Positions 23,390-37,100 of a stretch of DNA of 64,000 nt are shown here, piece after piece. Source of the stretch: Inia geoffrensis. Its lineage: Eukaryota; Chordata; Mammalia; Artiodactyla; Iniidae. Below the pieces are notes generated by a model, which did no database searches, was not told the DNA's origin, and saw only the letters and a list, made by a program, of their open reading frames with translations. The stretch spans positions 13,395,501 to 13,459,500 of the forward strand of contig CM070910.1 of NCBI GenBank assembly GCA_036417435.1. Direction: 5' to 3'. The position numbers were made by a program, and so were the translations under genes. Numbering within the stretch: the first letter of the stretch is position 1; every line of letters begins with the position of its first letter.

Positions 23390-26300
23390 AGAGAAAAAAA
23401 AGCACAAAACAATTTGAAGATATTCTATCTCAAAGACAAATCAAAGAGTGATATTGTTTTTCACTGTAAAAGAGGAAAATGAATCTATGTATCAGATGTC
23501 CAATACTGTAATTAATTTATTAAAGACTGGCTCTCCAGTTCTAAAATGGTTGTGTAAAGTATGTACTTTAGCAAAAAATAATAATAATAAGCTTGATAAC
23601 TTAGTTTTGGAATATAAAGAAAGGATTTAATAAAGGAATGCCTATATGTAGCATCATAAAACTTTTGATGAATAGCATCTGTGCTGTGGCATATTTTCCT
23701 TGAAAGTGAAATCCAAGAAAAGCTAAGTTTTTAAGCAAGAAAAGTTTTATAGGGGTTCTCTAGAAGATAATTCTCTACTTCAGACCTTAACTGTTTTCAC
23801 ATAGCATCTTAAAAATGACTTATTTAAAAAATGTTAAAACCAAACCATTCTGATCCATAATTGAGGAAAGGCAGTACAGTGCTCAAATCTTTTAGCTGCC
23901 GTATTATTTTTTATATGTACTACTAACTCTTTAAGACAAAAAATACTTGCCTGACATTGGCATGTACTTTTGACATTCAAGAAAACAGTATCCTATCTCG
24001 CATACACACACACAAAAGTCAGTGTCATATTTATATCAAGGTGTTACATTTGAATATTAACATCCCCTGGAGGCTATTTTTTTAATCTTAAACAATAAAT
24101 ATTGAGTAACCTAAAATGAAAGTTTTAAACATATTTATATCCACTAAGAATACTGGCCTTATATTAAGGATATTAAAATTATAAGTTTCCTTTGTCATTT
24201 TTTTAACTACCTCTCATTTTTTTAATTTATTAAAGTTTTTTTAAAAAAACAAGTTTGGGGTTTTCTTTTTAACATTTATTTTACTTGAAAGGTTGACATC
24301 GTAATTTTCTTTTTCCATAAACTTAAAACATTTCAAGAATTGCTTTTTTAAGTGAATTTGATTTTCTAACTTATACAGAATTCAGGAGATATGATTAAAA
24401 GGGCTATTATCTATTCCCTATGCAAATATTTTAACTGTTGCAGTGTTTGACAAAATGGGATTTAAAAAAAAAAAGTTTGCAGAGTAGAAAACAAAACGTT
24501 CTGTTTACACTGGCGTTGCTGACTATCCTACTATATTCAGCACTTTTAAATACATTATTTATGAAAATGTAGTTAAAATACAAGATAGAAAATGTTTATA
24601 ATAATTATTTCTTTTAACAAATGCGTGTTTGTGTCTGAAAGTGTTAGTGTGTTAAGACATGCTTTATCCATGTCAATTACTATTTGAACAATAGTTTTCA
24701 GTAATATGGTGAAAAAGATAGCTATGAAGATGTTTACAAAATGTCGTATTTTTTTCCTAACGAGTGAAAAAGCTAAAAGAATCATCACTTCTATTGTGAA
24801 GTTTATTGTTCCTAAATTATCTAATTTTTTTCTTGATTAGAATTGTTATGCTACTATGCTGTATACACATATATGTTGTAATATCACACTTGTTGCTGTG
24901 TTTGAGGCACATGACTAGAAAATATGTAATATACTATGATACACTGCATGCATCAATCTTTTTAAATGTAGACTTTATATTCTTGTTGTTACTATATATG
25001 ATGGTGACTTGCTAGTCATAAGTTATCTTTATAAGATACTTTGGACTATTAGATGAATTGTCTGTTTGACAATACCTTTAATATTTTACCAAATGTAAAA
25101 GATAAGGGCCCTTATAAAGAGTCCTAATCTCTAACTCTGGGCATTTGTAGAATACAGATTTTGAAGCTAGTATATCCTTTTGAAATCTGATTAGGAAGTT
25201 GTGTTGAGAATGATTCTAGAGTAGATTTACACATCAGATGTTGGTAACCATGCTACGTGAGATTTCCCTGCTAAATTCCTATTTTCAGGGGAGGGGAGTG
25301 TTTCTCTTTTAATTTCAAAATGTTTAAAGTTTCCATGTAAGAGTATGTCTGTGTATTTGCAACTCTACCAATTTTTAAAGTATGGTATAATTCCTTCAGT
25401 TTTAATTACAGAGCTATAATAAACAAAAAAAAAAGCCCTCAACTGGTGTCTATGCTACCATTCCAAGAGCACAATATTTGTTTTGGTAGAGTTTGATTTT
25501 TCCTAGTGAGTAAATTCCTCCCTGGGGAAAAATTAGCACTTTAGAAGGTACACTTTATATTTTACATTGCCAAGATATCTTTGTATACTGTTAGAATCTG
25601 CTAATGCACACAGAAAGAGGTTAATGCTCTTTAAATAATGCCTAACTTCAGATGTGTCTATAATGGAAAGAAAAGTAGAGGATATAGATTATATATGAAT
25701 ATGTATATATATATTTATATAAATTGGAGAGATTTCTTCAGAGATGGATCTTGAACATAGATCACACTAATAATGAATGCATGATGCTTCTTTACTCTGG
25801 ACAACTATTATTATGTTACCTGAAGGTAATACAGATGTCCCGACAGTGTTACAGGGCAGCTCTAAGCACAGCAGGTGCACTGGCAAAAGAACAACAGCAA
25901 AACACAATTTTGTTATCAACACTATGAAGTGCAAAAATCAAGACCATAATGTGGTCATTTTTTTTTCAATTTTAAAATATGTACATAGGATGACCAGTTC
26001 TGATATTTGGTCATGGTGCATGGGGTGTTTATTCGTATCCTTTAATGCTGCCTAGATTCTTACTTGTGGAATGAAATGTGTATCATATATTTACCTGATA
26101 GTTCAGTTTTGCAAAAAGACTATAGAAATAAGTAAATAGTATTTATTTATTAGGGGCAAAAAAATACACTTTCACCCCATTAAGCTGATTTAAAATAATA
26201 CCTGATTCTTTTTCTTTGAATTTATCCATTTTTTTCTATACACTTTTAACTTACATTGAAAAAAATTTCATATTGTAACAGACTACACTTTCAAAAAAAT

Positions 26301-26799
26301 GCAATATACCAGATGTGTTGAGGAAGAAATATACAAGGAAGAAATTTAACATACAATCAGAAAATAGGAAAATAAGCCACCTAAAATTTCTTAGATCCAA
26401 AATGTCTAGATAGAACCCTGTCAAACTTGAGTTTTGAAAACTTTGCATTAGATACATTGGCAAATTATTTTGAAAAGTGGTAAAGATATTTCCAGAATTT
26501 TTTTTGCCTGTGTATTTATGTTGACAGTTTATGACCTTAATTTTCATAGTTTTCAGACACTTACATTTGCATGCTCTTTTCAGTTTTTAAAAAATTTCTA
26601 ACCAATATGTTTGTTCTCCTGAGAAAACAATACCCAAGCTGCAAAAAGTTTAGTTATTCCTTACTTGCTGCAACTTCAAATATTTACCAATGAAACTGAT
26701 ACCAAAAACTTGCTTCAGATCTTCTCTGCAACACTCTTAGTAATATCCTTGCAACACACAACAGTGCACAGAGTGATAAGTTTTGTTTCCAGATACCAG

Positions 26800-26945
26800 A
26801 CTTTAATTATAAATTTGGTTTCAAGTTACGTTTCTGTCTCATGTGACTTTGGGCAAATCACTTATCCTCTCTGAGCCTGTTTCTTTATCTTCAAATGAGG
26901 AATATAATAATTTACAGGATGGCCAAGGGAATGAAATAAACATAG
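26800..26945 (+). repeat. MIR fragment downstream of RGS17
   Basis: GTGACTTTGGGCAAATCACT then CTCTCTGAGCCTGTTTCTTT, a clear MIR. Confidence 0.65.
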
Positions 26946-27605
26946 AAAGAGTGAAGTGTTACATATAATATTATTATTTTATCAAAGTTCTCCAGCTCAA
27001 TAATAATTCCCATTTTCAAGAATGTATGTATTAAATGCCATTTTAATGCACTTTCCCCCGATTTTTTTCAAACTATACTTTAAAAATCTGATTTAATTAT
27101 TCATTAAAAAATACAACCAAGCTTATTTTAAGAAAGAGGAATATATGAATATGTTATTGCTTTGTTCAATAATGTGAGTCAAAATCACTGTTCTCAGTTC
27201 ACCAACATCACACTGAAACTACAAACAAGAAGTATGTTTCTTTCAATGACACACACACAGATATATTCAGATGTCATATGCATATGTGTGAGTGTGTGTA
27301 TAATATTGTAGGTTTAAATCAAAGTTTAAATAAGAGAAATCATTTGAAAATTTTATTTCCACAGGAAATAAAACATTCCCAAGGATTGGAAGAATATAAA
27401 TATCAATTAATTTGCCAAATAAATATGTGGTGGTTAGAGGTAAAACTAAATTAAAAGAGACTGGCCTGTAGAAAACACTGACTGGCACGGAATAAAAAGC
27501 ATTCTTTTTACTATTAACGTAGTATGATTTTTAAAATAATTTTATCATGAAAATATGAAAATCAAAGAATAAAAGGCAGTTGTATGTTCATAAAAGTTTT
27601 CATTA

Positions 27606-28121
27606 AACCTTTTATTTTAGAATAGTTTTAGATTTTCAGAAAAATTGCAAGGAGAGTATAGATAGAACCCATGTATGACACACCCATGAAATGTTTGTCA
27701 CAATTAATGAAACAATATCAATGCATTATTAAGTCTACACTTTATTTAGATTCCCTTAGCTTTTAACTGTCTTTTTTCTGTTCCAGGATTCAAGATGCCA
27801 CATTACATTTAGTCATCATGTATCCTCTTAGCTGTGACATTTTCTCAAACTTTTCTTGATTTTGGCAACCTCGGTAGTATTGAGGAGTACAGGTCTAGTA
27901 TTTTGTAAGATGGCCCTCAACTGGAATTTGTCTGATCTTTTTCCCACGATTAGACAGGTGTTACCAGTTTTCGGAAGAAAGACGGCAGAAGTGCCATTCA
28001 TATCACACCATTCAAAGGTACATACCATCATTACGACTTATTATTGTTGATGTTGAGCTTCATCACCTGGCTGAGGTAGTGTCTGTTAGGTTTTTCCACT
28101 GTAAAGTGATACATTTTTTAA
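27606..28121 (-). mobile_element. Old L1 (L1M-type) 3' UTR fragment, antisense
   Basis: Segments such as AGTTTTAGATTTTCAGAAAA and CACCTGGCTGAGGTAGTG fit an old mammalian L1 3' UTR read in antisense. Diverged, with indels. Confidence 0.6.
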
Positions 28122-29140
28122 GAGGGTATACTGGATGTAAATTTACTGGACATTTACACTGAGATAAAAATATTCTGAGCCGATTCCTCAGCATTGCTAC
28201 TAGGTTCCATTAAATGACTGCTAACCAATACTATGAAGAAAATATAATGAACTGGAAATTGATATGGGAAAGTAAAACTCCAAAATGGTGTTAGCTTGAA
28301 TATTCACTTAAAGGAGGTGAAAGTTAACTTTTTCCCTTGAACTACCTGTATGATTACCTTAATCCTCTGCATCCCTTGGATAGTGACGATTTTAGTTTTA
28401 CCGTCATAAAAGGTAATCTAAATTGATGATGATTTTGCTGAGTACTTTCCTATATTGCCTTCCCCTGAACAATGAACACTGAATACCGGAATAATGTAAA
28501 AGGCCTGATTTTTTTCCCCCTTGCTTTAAACTATTTGTCATAAATACAGTGTATCTTGTATATGATTTTAGGGTGTTTGCTAAATATTAAAAAGTATTTC
28601 AATGTGTTTGGTTCTGTAAAATTTATATTGAACGTGTGTAATTTTTTCTACCATGTTCATTGTACTTAATAATCTATATCCGTATCTTGGACTTCACCAG
28701 TATTTATTAGTGGACCGTAAAGAAATTTTGAATGCATGACTATAACTTGAGACGCCATGTTTGGTTATTTTGCAATGCCAGAATAACTGTAGGTACTTAT
28801 AAATTGAATAGATAATCCAGATTATTTTTCCACCAACTTAAGTTGTTTTGGGTTTTTATGCCCCCTTCCTTGAATCTATTTTATTATTTTGCCTATGTAC
28901 AATAACAGAATTCCTGAAAATGCTAGAATTTTCAACATGTAATAGAATTTAAGCATGACCATAATGGAAAAAAATTCAGAAATCTCGAACAGTGTATATT
29001 TCTTTGAGTTTTCAAAGTAAAAACTAAAGCTGTTTTCATTTGACTATATTGTGGAAACCTATGGATATTATTGTAAAGTGCACATGCATTACACTGACTT
29101 TTTAAAAATGTTTTCAATAAAGAATTCACCAATATATCCT

Positions 29141-30540
29141 TAGAAAAGTTACTGTTTCCTCATTGGTGTAACACTATAGGAGTAAAGGTGCACTTAATTA
29201 TGTTGCTTAAATTGCTTACACATCTGAGGGAAAATAATTGCTGGCAGGATTCTTTACATTGTTCTATAAGGTTATCACTTGTTACATTTTTGCACCTTTT
29301 ATAAATAATAAAGTATACTCTTGAAATAACTCGTTTTGAGAATTCAGCTGAGAGATTTGAGTTCAAGTAGCTCCCACAATTTCTATGCTTAAACTAATAC
29401 TCAAAGTTGAGTTTAGACTTGGAAAAAAACTATTCCTAAAAGAGACGCAGACAACCTAATCAGTCCTGTTCTATACTCGGATTAGAATTTTTTAAATTGG
29501 GTTTGGATCACTTTTAAAGCAAAACAATTTTATAAAGTAGTGTGGCTTAATACACATTCAAAGTGAAAGAAGATTTGAGTTAGCTGAAGCTTCTAAGTAG
29601 CAAAACCTATTTTTGTTCTATATTATTTGGAGAGTCAGCTCATTCTACTTTGCATTTGTATATAGAGAGCAAAGAAACGATGCAAGCTCATTTTATAAGA
29701 ATTTATACTTAAAACCTCAAGAATTCTGATTAGATGACTTAAGAATGACTTAACCTTGTCAAGGGCTCCCGTATCTTACCATTTTTTTTACAAGAATAAG
29801 TAAGACGATTTTGGGTATATTAGGTCTCTGTACAGTTACACCACCACTTAGTAAATCCTGCTCAAACCAGTTAGGTAGTGGGAGCTCCCAGACTGGACGT
29901 TCAGCCCTTGCATCCTCAGGCCTGTCTAGATTGTATTATTCCCTCATATACATTCCTCTGGTGGGGTATGAAAAAGTCTTTTGAAAAATGCAAAAGCATT
30001 ATACCGGTAAACTTCAGTATTCCTGGCACTAATCCACTCTCAAGTTTGGGGGTGGAAGTTGGTGGTTTTGGGGGGACGGGGCTACCGGAGGCGGGGCTCT
30101 GAAGGCTTTGCTGGGCTGTGATTAGTTGCAACACGGAACGTCTCAACCACCTTAAAAAGTAGCTGAGTAACAAGGATAAGTGATAATGGGCATGAGACTC
30201 GGTGTGGAAGGAAGCCGTTTTAAAGCAGGTAAATTAAGTGGCAGATAAAGGGCAGGAAAGCAGACTGCTAAATCACTCCGTGGTTGCCTTCGAGTCTACT
30301 TGTCACGTCTTTGTTAATACGAACCTTAACCACCGTCCAAAAGAGAAACGTGAGCAGGAAAATTGGAAGAGTAAACACACGTACACACTGATAACCATCC
30401 TGCAATTCGCTCTTGGAGACGACAGTCCAGGCTGGCACGAGAGAGGACATCCGTGCTGTGACCTCAGCCCCCGTGGGGGACAGTAAACCGCCCTCCATTG
30501 CTGTACTTTAAATCCTCACTGAGAGCCTGGGAGACAAATC
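29141..30540. other. Intergenic, RGS17 to MTRF1L
   Basis: About 1.4 kb of unique-looking sequence whose GC content rises toward the MTRF1L promoter. No repeat family, exon or RNA gene is recognised. Confidence 0.6.
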
Positions 30541-30903
30541 TTCGACGTCAGGAAACGTAATGACAACCTATTGCTTTCTCCTTCCGGTCTAACACTCCGC
30601 CCCCGCTCGTTCAAGGAGGCGTGTCTGACCTAGACTTTACAGGATGTTCCCGCGGTCTCTCTGACCCTCCCCTGTCGCTTCCGGCTCTGCCCCTCAACTT
30701 CCGGCCTCCGCAAATACTACGGCGCTTAATAATAATTGGCCGGAAGTTCCCAACCAGGCTTCCGGGAAGCCCTTTTAAACCTGCGCGTGCGCCGGACATA
30801 GCTTGGCTAGGTCTCGCCCCTATTGCCAAGCTGCGCGGTGTCGCGAGACTTGCTCCGTCCGGAGCTTCCGGTTCTTGTCCGCTTCGGACGTCCGGCTGTA
30901 GCT
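30541..30903 (+). promoter_or_regulatory. MTRF1L: MTRF1L promoter / 5' UTR with ETS cluster
   Basis: A GC-rich, TATA-less promoter region. CTTCCGG or its complement occurs at 30581-30587, 30678-30684, 30698-30704, 30741-30747, 30759-30765 and 30865-30871. An NRF-1-like TGCGCGTGCGCC is at 30782-30793, a CRE-like GACGTCA at 30544-30550 and a TCTCGCGAGA-like TGTCGCGAGA at 30839-30848. ETS (GABP/NRF-2) and NRF-1 sites are common in nuclear genes for mitochondrial proteins. The transcription start is not defined. Confidence 0.7.
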
Positions 30904-31156
30904 ATGCGGTCAAGGTTTCTTCGGAGCGCTTTTCGGTGGGCGCGGCAGGTTGCTGGCCCGGCCAGCCGACACGTAAGCTGCGGTAGCCTTCCACTGGAGG
31001 AACTATTCGCCCGCGGCGGACCCCTACGGACCTTCCTCGAGCGCCAGGTAGGGTCTGAAGTCCAGTTGCAGGTCAGGCGGCCTGAGCTGGTGGCGGTGGC
31101 CAAGCTTCTGAACGAGAAAGAACAGGAGCTGCAGGAGACCAGTCACCTGCTACACG
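30904..31156 (+). CDS. MTRF1L: MTRF1L coding exon 1
   Basis: Start ATG at 30904 to donor G|GTAAGG (intron from 31157). Encodes residues 1-84 and the first base of Asp85: the targeting peptide, then [18 protein letters not shown] and the start of the N-terminal helical domain ([17 protein letters not shown]). Confidence 0.95.
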
Positions 31157-34100
31157 GTAAGGGCCGGGCCTAAGGGAGCGGAATTCAGAGCAGATTCTTG
31201 ACTCATTTGCCCTTGCCACTAAGCCGCTGCTCAGATGTCCACACTCTCTCCGAGTCTGAAGTCTTTGCTTAGTTGCAGCCCTTTTTGATTGCATCAGAGG
31301 TCAAGGCATCTTTATGTGAGTTCTGGTCCCATCCTCTCCTTGGGCTCCCTTGACAGAGCTCTGCGCCCTGTTACAAAACTTAAGTTGACCTTTATTGGTT
31401 GCGTATTTAATAGCAGGAGATTAACTCGCCAGACAAATAAGGCACTAGTCCTGTTAGGGGCTCGAGAGCAGTGTTTCTAAGTGTGGTACAAGGACCACCC
31501 GCAAAAGTGACAGGAGAGGTTCGTGCTAAGTAAACCCAGACTCAGAATCTGAGACCTAGAAACATGCGGTTTTAACAGATTTCCCAAGTGATTCATGTCC
31601 ATTCGAATCTGGATGGGGCCTATGTTTCTGCATTTGCACAAGCTTCTGGGGATGCTTAGTTGCTGGTCTGTGGCCCACACTTTGAAAAGGCTCTAGAGAG
31701 GGTCACAATGTATTAGGGGCAAGAAAGTTAATTATAATGCAGATAATATGTAAAAATATATATCAATAAAGACCTAGGAGAGCAAGGAGAACTTGTTGGG
31801 AAAGACTTATACAGGGATAAAGGCCCACCCTTAGATGATTTAATAGTAATTTAACCTTTACTGATCCTTTGCCATACTCCAGGCTTTGCTTAGCTTCCTT
31901 TATCTAATAACTCATACAATTCACGTAATTAATTATGAAGTAGGTTCTATTAGCCTTATTCAACAGAAGAGGAACCTGAGACATAAAGATAAAATAACTC
32001 AGCTCGGGTGACACCGCTTGTAAGGAATGGAGCTTGGATAGGACTGACCCCAAATCTCATGCTCTTAATCACTGAACTCTATGTTAACCAAGAAAGGGGA
32101 GGTTGGAACCATTTTGTAAGGGGGCTCAAGTACTAACCTACAAAGTTTGATTCATCCTGTTGGCAGAAGCCAGCCAGCAGAAGCTTTCAGATTGGGAGTG
32201 AATGATAGGAATAGCTTTCTTGCTTAGGAATCTTGATTGGTGGCAGTTTAGAAGCAGCCTGGAATAGGACTGAAGATGCCATGGAAAATGGGAGACTAAT
32301 GCAGTTGTATAGTTGAGACATAGTATCCCTTTGGGAAAAAATTAAATCGGTTTCATTCCTTAAGCAAAGCTTAAAGTCCAAGTAGCGGCCACAAAGCCTT
32401 AATATTAAAAAAATATATTTTTATATTGATTACATGTTGAAACTGGTAGTGTTTTGGGTATACTGGATTAAATAAAATGTAGTATTTAAATTAGATTACT
32501 TCTACACTTTAGTTCCAATCTCCTTAGGCTTACCAGAACACTGCATTTCAGAGCTGAAAGGCCCCTTAGAAATCATCCAGCTCAGATCTTTCATTTTATT
32601 CTTGAGATTACTGAGACTCAGAAGTTAGGTGTGTTGCCCTAAGAGAACTTGGTGGTTGAACTAAGGCTAGAATTCATTTTTCCTTTTTCTAATTAAGCAC
32701 ATTTTACATTCCGCCAAATTCTTGCCAAAATAATTCCCTGCCATTCCACCAACATTCCCTATATTCGCCTGTCTCAGTGTTGCTGTTGTCATTCTCTCTC
32801 CTTAATTCTTTCCTTTTTATTCCCATCCCCAAAACAAACAAAAAATCCTTCAGCATGCTGTTATGTTAGTATTTAATCACATAACGTTTTAGGTTATTTT
32901 TTGTGAGTTTTTCTCCCCTAGAATAATATAAAGAAAGTAAAATGATCTAAAATCCTGCCTTGAGGGCAGTTCTTAACATATTACCCCCAGCTCCCAGCAT
33001 AATTGGCTGTTAATACATGAATAAACATTCCAGCTGATAGAGTCTGTTCTTTCAACAGAAACAGAAAATTGTAATAGCTAAGAAAATTTCCGCCTGTCTC
33101 CTTTCTATAGAGGCTGCATGTTGTCCATAGGAGGTATATTTTGTACAGTAAAAATTAAAACTGAAAGATGAAATAAGAATTAGGTAAAGCCTGAGAGAGA
33201 AGACTGCTTCATGTAAATATTCTGTCAATATTAGGCTGGGTCTAAATGTTTATTTAGGTGGACACTTTTATATTAATGAAGCATTTCCTAGTAAGACAAT
33301 AAATAACTTCCTACTTTTTAACTCAGTTTTGGTCTAACTGGTGGTACCTTCTCTTCCCCTTCCGGTCTTTCTAACTAGCTCAGTGTATTAGTTTGTTATT
33401 GTAGAGTCTGAGTTGGAAAACTAAAAGCATATTTGTTAATATGAATATTTTGGGGAGGCAGAATTATAGAAAAGCTTTGTAGCTTCTTTATATTTTTCTA
33501 TAGAGATTCTTATTTTGAACATACACTTTTGTCATCAGGAAAATCTTTAAAAAAATTTTTTTAACTACATGCTTTTGAAAACTAATGCATAATATGCTTT
33601 AAATTAATAACAGTTATTAAAAGGACAGGATAATTGTTATTTTTCCCTTAAGCTGCAATAACAATAAAACTATTACCTTGAATTCTGTTAGCAATTTAAT
33701 ACTAATTAAGGAAAACTTAACCTGCTCCCTTTTTTCCTTAGATGAAAATGAAGACTTAAGGAAACTTGCAGAGAGTGAAATAACTTCATGTCAGAAAGAA
33801 ATAGCTCAATTGAAGCATCAGGTATGGTATTTGTGCAAGGAATAAAGCATCCGTGCATACTATTACTTCTAATGTATTTTATTAAAGTTTATAAAAGCAA
33901 GTTAAGAACTAAGCAGCTTGCTAGTATTTATAATTATAAACTGGTTTTTAAAGAAGGAAAAAGCATACTCCCCATGGCCCTTTTTTTTAATCACACTAAA
34001 AGGATTGTATTGATAGAACTCTGAAAGAAAGATGATTGTCACACTAATAGGATTTGCCAGAAAGGCAGTGAAATGTTGGTAGTATATTTTCCTTCTTTTG

Positions 34101-37100
34101 TTTTTTGAAGAGAGGTGAGGATGGGGATGGACGATGAGAAGAAGAGGTTATGGAGCAACGGTAGGAGGAAGCAGGAACATTTCTTTATCTTTGTGTCTCT
34201 GACACTATTACAGTGCCAGCCTAGAATAGGCCCTTAGGATTTTTAAAATGGAATTGCATTGCTTTGGCTTTATACCTAGGAGAACTGCAGCACATATGGA
34301 GTTAGACGAAGGATCATGAAATTAGATCCACTCTTCATTAATTCTGTAAAGCATAGCTTAAAGGTTTACAGCAGATATCTCTGGAAATATAAGTGAAAGA
34401 ACATGATAAGGTGAGGAAGGATCCTGGAAAGGAGGTGCTTAATTTAGAGATTCCCTTTATCCAAGTGTAGAACTTACCAAAAATTAATGTCCCCACCACC
34501 AGTCTAGAAGAAAAGTTCCACTATAGAGTGAAAACTTCCACGTAGCTTGCCTTCTACCCATTTTCTAAATTTTTTGTGACGTAGAAGAACATACGTATTA
34601 ATGGTTTCTGTTCATTGGCTAGTAATTAACAGATGGAAGTTCTATCATGTTAGTTCAAGATTTGAGTGGTCACATTCTATTGGCACAGGCCAGAGAGATG
34701 GAAAAGTAGGAAAGCAAGTATAGCTCCTGACCAACACAGAGTGATACTTCAGAACTTGGGTAGCCTTGGGTTCAAATTCTGGCTCTTCCGCTTTCTAGTT
34801 GTAGGATACTGGGCAACTAGAGTTAAACTTCGTTAAACTTCGTTTTCACTTCTTAAGGTGGAACCTGCCCAGGATGTTTTAAGAATTAAAGTACGTAGAG
34901 TGCTTAGCCGAGTGCCTGTCAATATTAAAGAAGCAATAAATGTTGGCAGCTTTTTTTCCTTAATTCACCTAATCTAAGAAGTCTTTTTTCTATATCTCCT
35001 TAATAAGTACATACTGCAGTGTGAAACAGAATTGTAATGAAAGGAAGACTGATTTAAGCACAAGGGTCTGAGTTCTTGTGCCTGTTTGGGCAGTAACTAA
35101 TGTGTGGCTCTTTAACGAGTCATCTCACTTCTATTCTCATTTTCTTTTACTTGTAAAATGAGGGAATTGGACCAGATCTTCTCCAAAGACCTCTCCAGTT
35201 CCAAAATTGCAAGTTTCTCTTCCATGTTAAAGAAGCTTAGAAAAAATACAAATGCAATTTGAGTGTTTTTTTTCCTGCCATACTACACTATAAATTTCCA
35301 GGGATAGAGCTAGAATCTTCTTTTGTATGCTGTACACAATATAGTGTACTACTCACAGCAAGCACTGAATTATTAACTGAGTAGAGAACAGATATGTATA
35401 CATGAACACCAAAAAGAAATAAAAACACCTGTAAGTTTTAGCTGAACCATATATAGCATTTGTAATGTAGTTATGACATTAATATTTTTGGAAATTATGC
35501 ATTATATGGTTCTAATTGGCAAGATAACTGAACAGTAATCAGCAACATTACTTGCTTAGGGAAACTTTAAATTAAATATTTAAAATCCTACATCTAATCA
35601 TTGAGGGTTTTTTTTAAGTTTTAAATCTTAATTATAGGAGGGGTGATATTTTTGTATTTGCAGATTATCTTACTTTTGGTTCCCTCAGAAGAAACGGATG
35701 GAAATGATTTGATCCTGGAGGTAACTGCAGGAGTTGGGGGTCAGGAGGCAATGTTGTTTACCTCAGAGATATTTGATATGTATCAGCAGTATGCTGCATT
35801 TAAAGGATGGCATTTTGAAACTCTGGAATATTTTCCAAGTGAAATAGGTCAGTAAACTGTTTTGAAAAAGTATAGATTTAATTTATCTATCTACATATAT
35901 TTTAGGAAAGGGTTGGAACGTTCATGACTAGGCTTTATAATTTATAAGGATGCTTAAGTAGTTTTATGCTTATCATTTACTTAATAATTTTGAATGCAAA
36001 TATATCAAGTTTGAAATGGCCTATAAAACATTAGTCATTCAGTACTAACCACTGAATGACTAATAGTCTTTTAAAAGTGGTCCTTTAGAGGTGTTACTGA
36101 ACAGTTAACACCATAAATGCTTTATGTTTAATAATTATATGAAATAAAGATATTAAGTGAATATTATAGACTTGTTAAAGGTTTTCAGTATGTTTTATAA
36201 TCAATATGCTTATTTTGTAGCTCTTTTAAATATACTTCAAGATGGTAGAAGTGATGGTCAATTGTTTATAAATGGTAGGAAAAATAATTCCCTTTTCCCA
36301 ATGTTTTCAAGGTGGCCTTAGACATGCATCTGCCAGCATTGGGGGTTCAGAAGCCTATAAGCACATGAAATTTGAAGGAGGTGTGCACAGAGTACAGAGA
36401 GTGCCCAAGACAGAGAAGCAAGGCCGCATCCACACCAGCACCATGACTGTGGCGATCTTACCTCAACCCACTGAGGTGAGGCACCACAGGCCCCTCTCCT
36501 TGGAATCCTGGGACCAGCACAGTGCCTTGCCCCCAGAGTAACACTCACTTTACTGAATTGTCTCTTTTGCATCATGTATTTTGAGTTGTTTTTACAAATA
36601 CATTCTCACAGTCCAAAAAGTATGATTTTAACAGTAGATGGTAAGAATTAAGGATATATAAGTGATCTAATCTTACATTGCCTATTTATTATTTTTTCTC
36701 CACCACTAAGCTTCAAGTAGATATTTTGAGACCATGTACAGGAGAAACGATATTAAATAGAGTTCGAGAGTGATTACCTTTATAAAGACTTTTGCTTTGT
36801 GTGACTTGTTCCCAGAACATTAACAGCGAGAATCCTGTTTTGACAAAGGATAGCTATTACTTAACAAAATTGCTGCTTTATAACCCAGTCATATTAAAAT
36901 GGAAATATATTGCTACAGTGTTCATAATGAGTATACTTTATTTTCACAGATAAATTCTCAGACTGTATAATAATTTTAAGGTAGCTTAGTTGGGAAGTTC
37001 TATTTTGCTTATATCCCTTCTGCTGAAAAGTGATAGGAAATATATAACTTGTTTTTCAGAATGGAGTATGAATGATTTGAGAAGGAGGTTTGAGGGTTCC

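Larger units (their letters stand above)
22663..29140 (+). other. RGS17: RGS17 3' UTR (proximal part firm, distal end uncertain)
   Basis: AU-rich sequence after the RGS17 stop, poor in repeats except an antisense L1 fragment at 27606-28121. AATAAA signals occur at 22704-22709, 25418-25423 (followed by an encoded A run) and 29116-29121 (followed by a T/G-rich stretch). Two TTGCCAAA 8-mers (22865, 23078) match the miR-182 seed complement. Which signal is used cannot be told from sequence; the unbroken AU-rich character makes a long form ending near 29140 plausible. Confidence 0.55.

Noticed and set aside
23154..23482. Open frames with repeated Ile-Tyr
   Set aside because: Translation of the (AT)29 repeat in the RGS17 3' UTR.
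33788..34024. 78-codon frame overlapping MTRF1L exon 2
   Set aside because: It is in another frame and runs into the intron; the real exon is 33742-33821.
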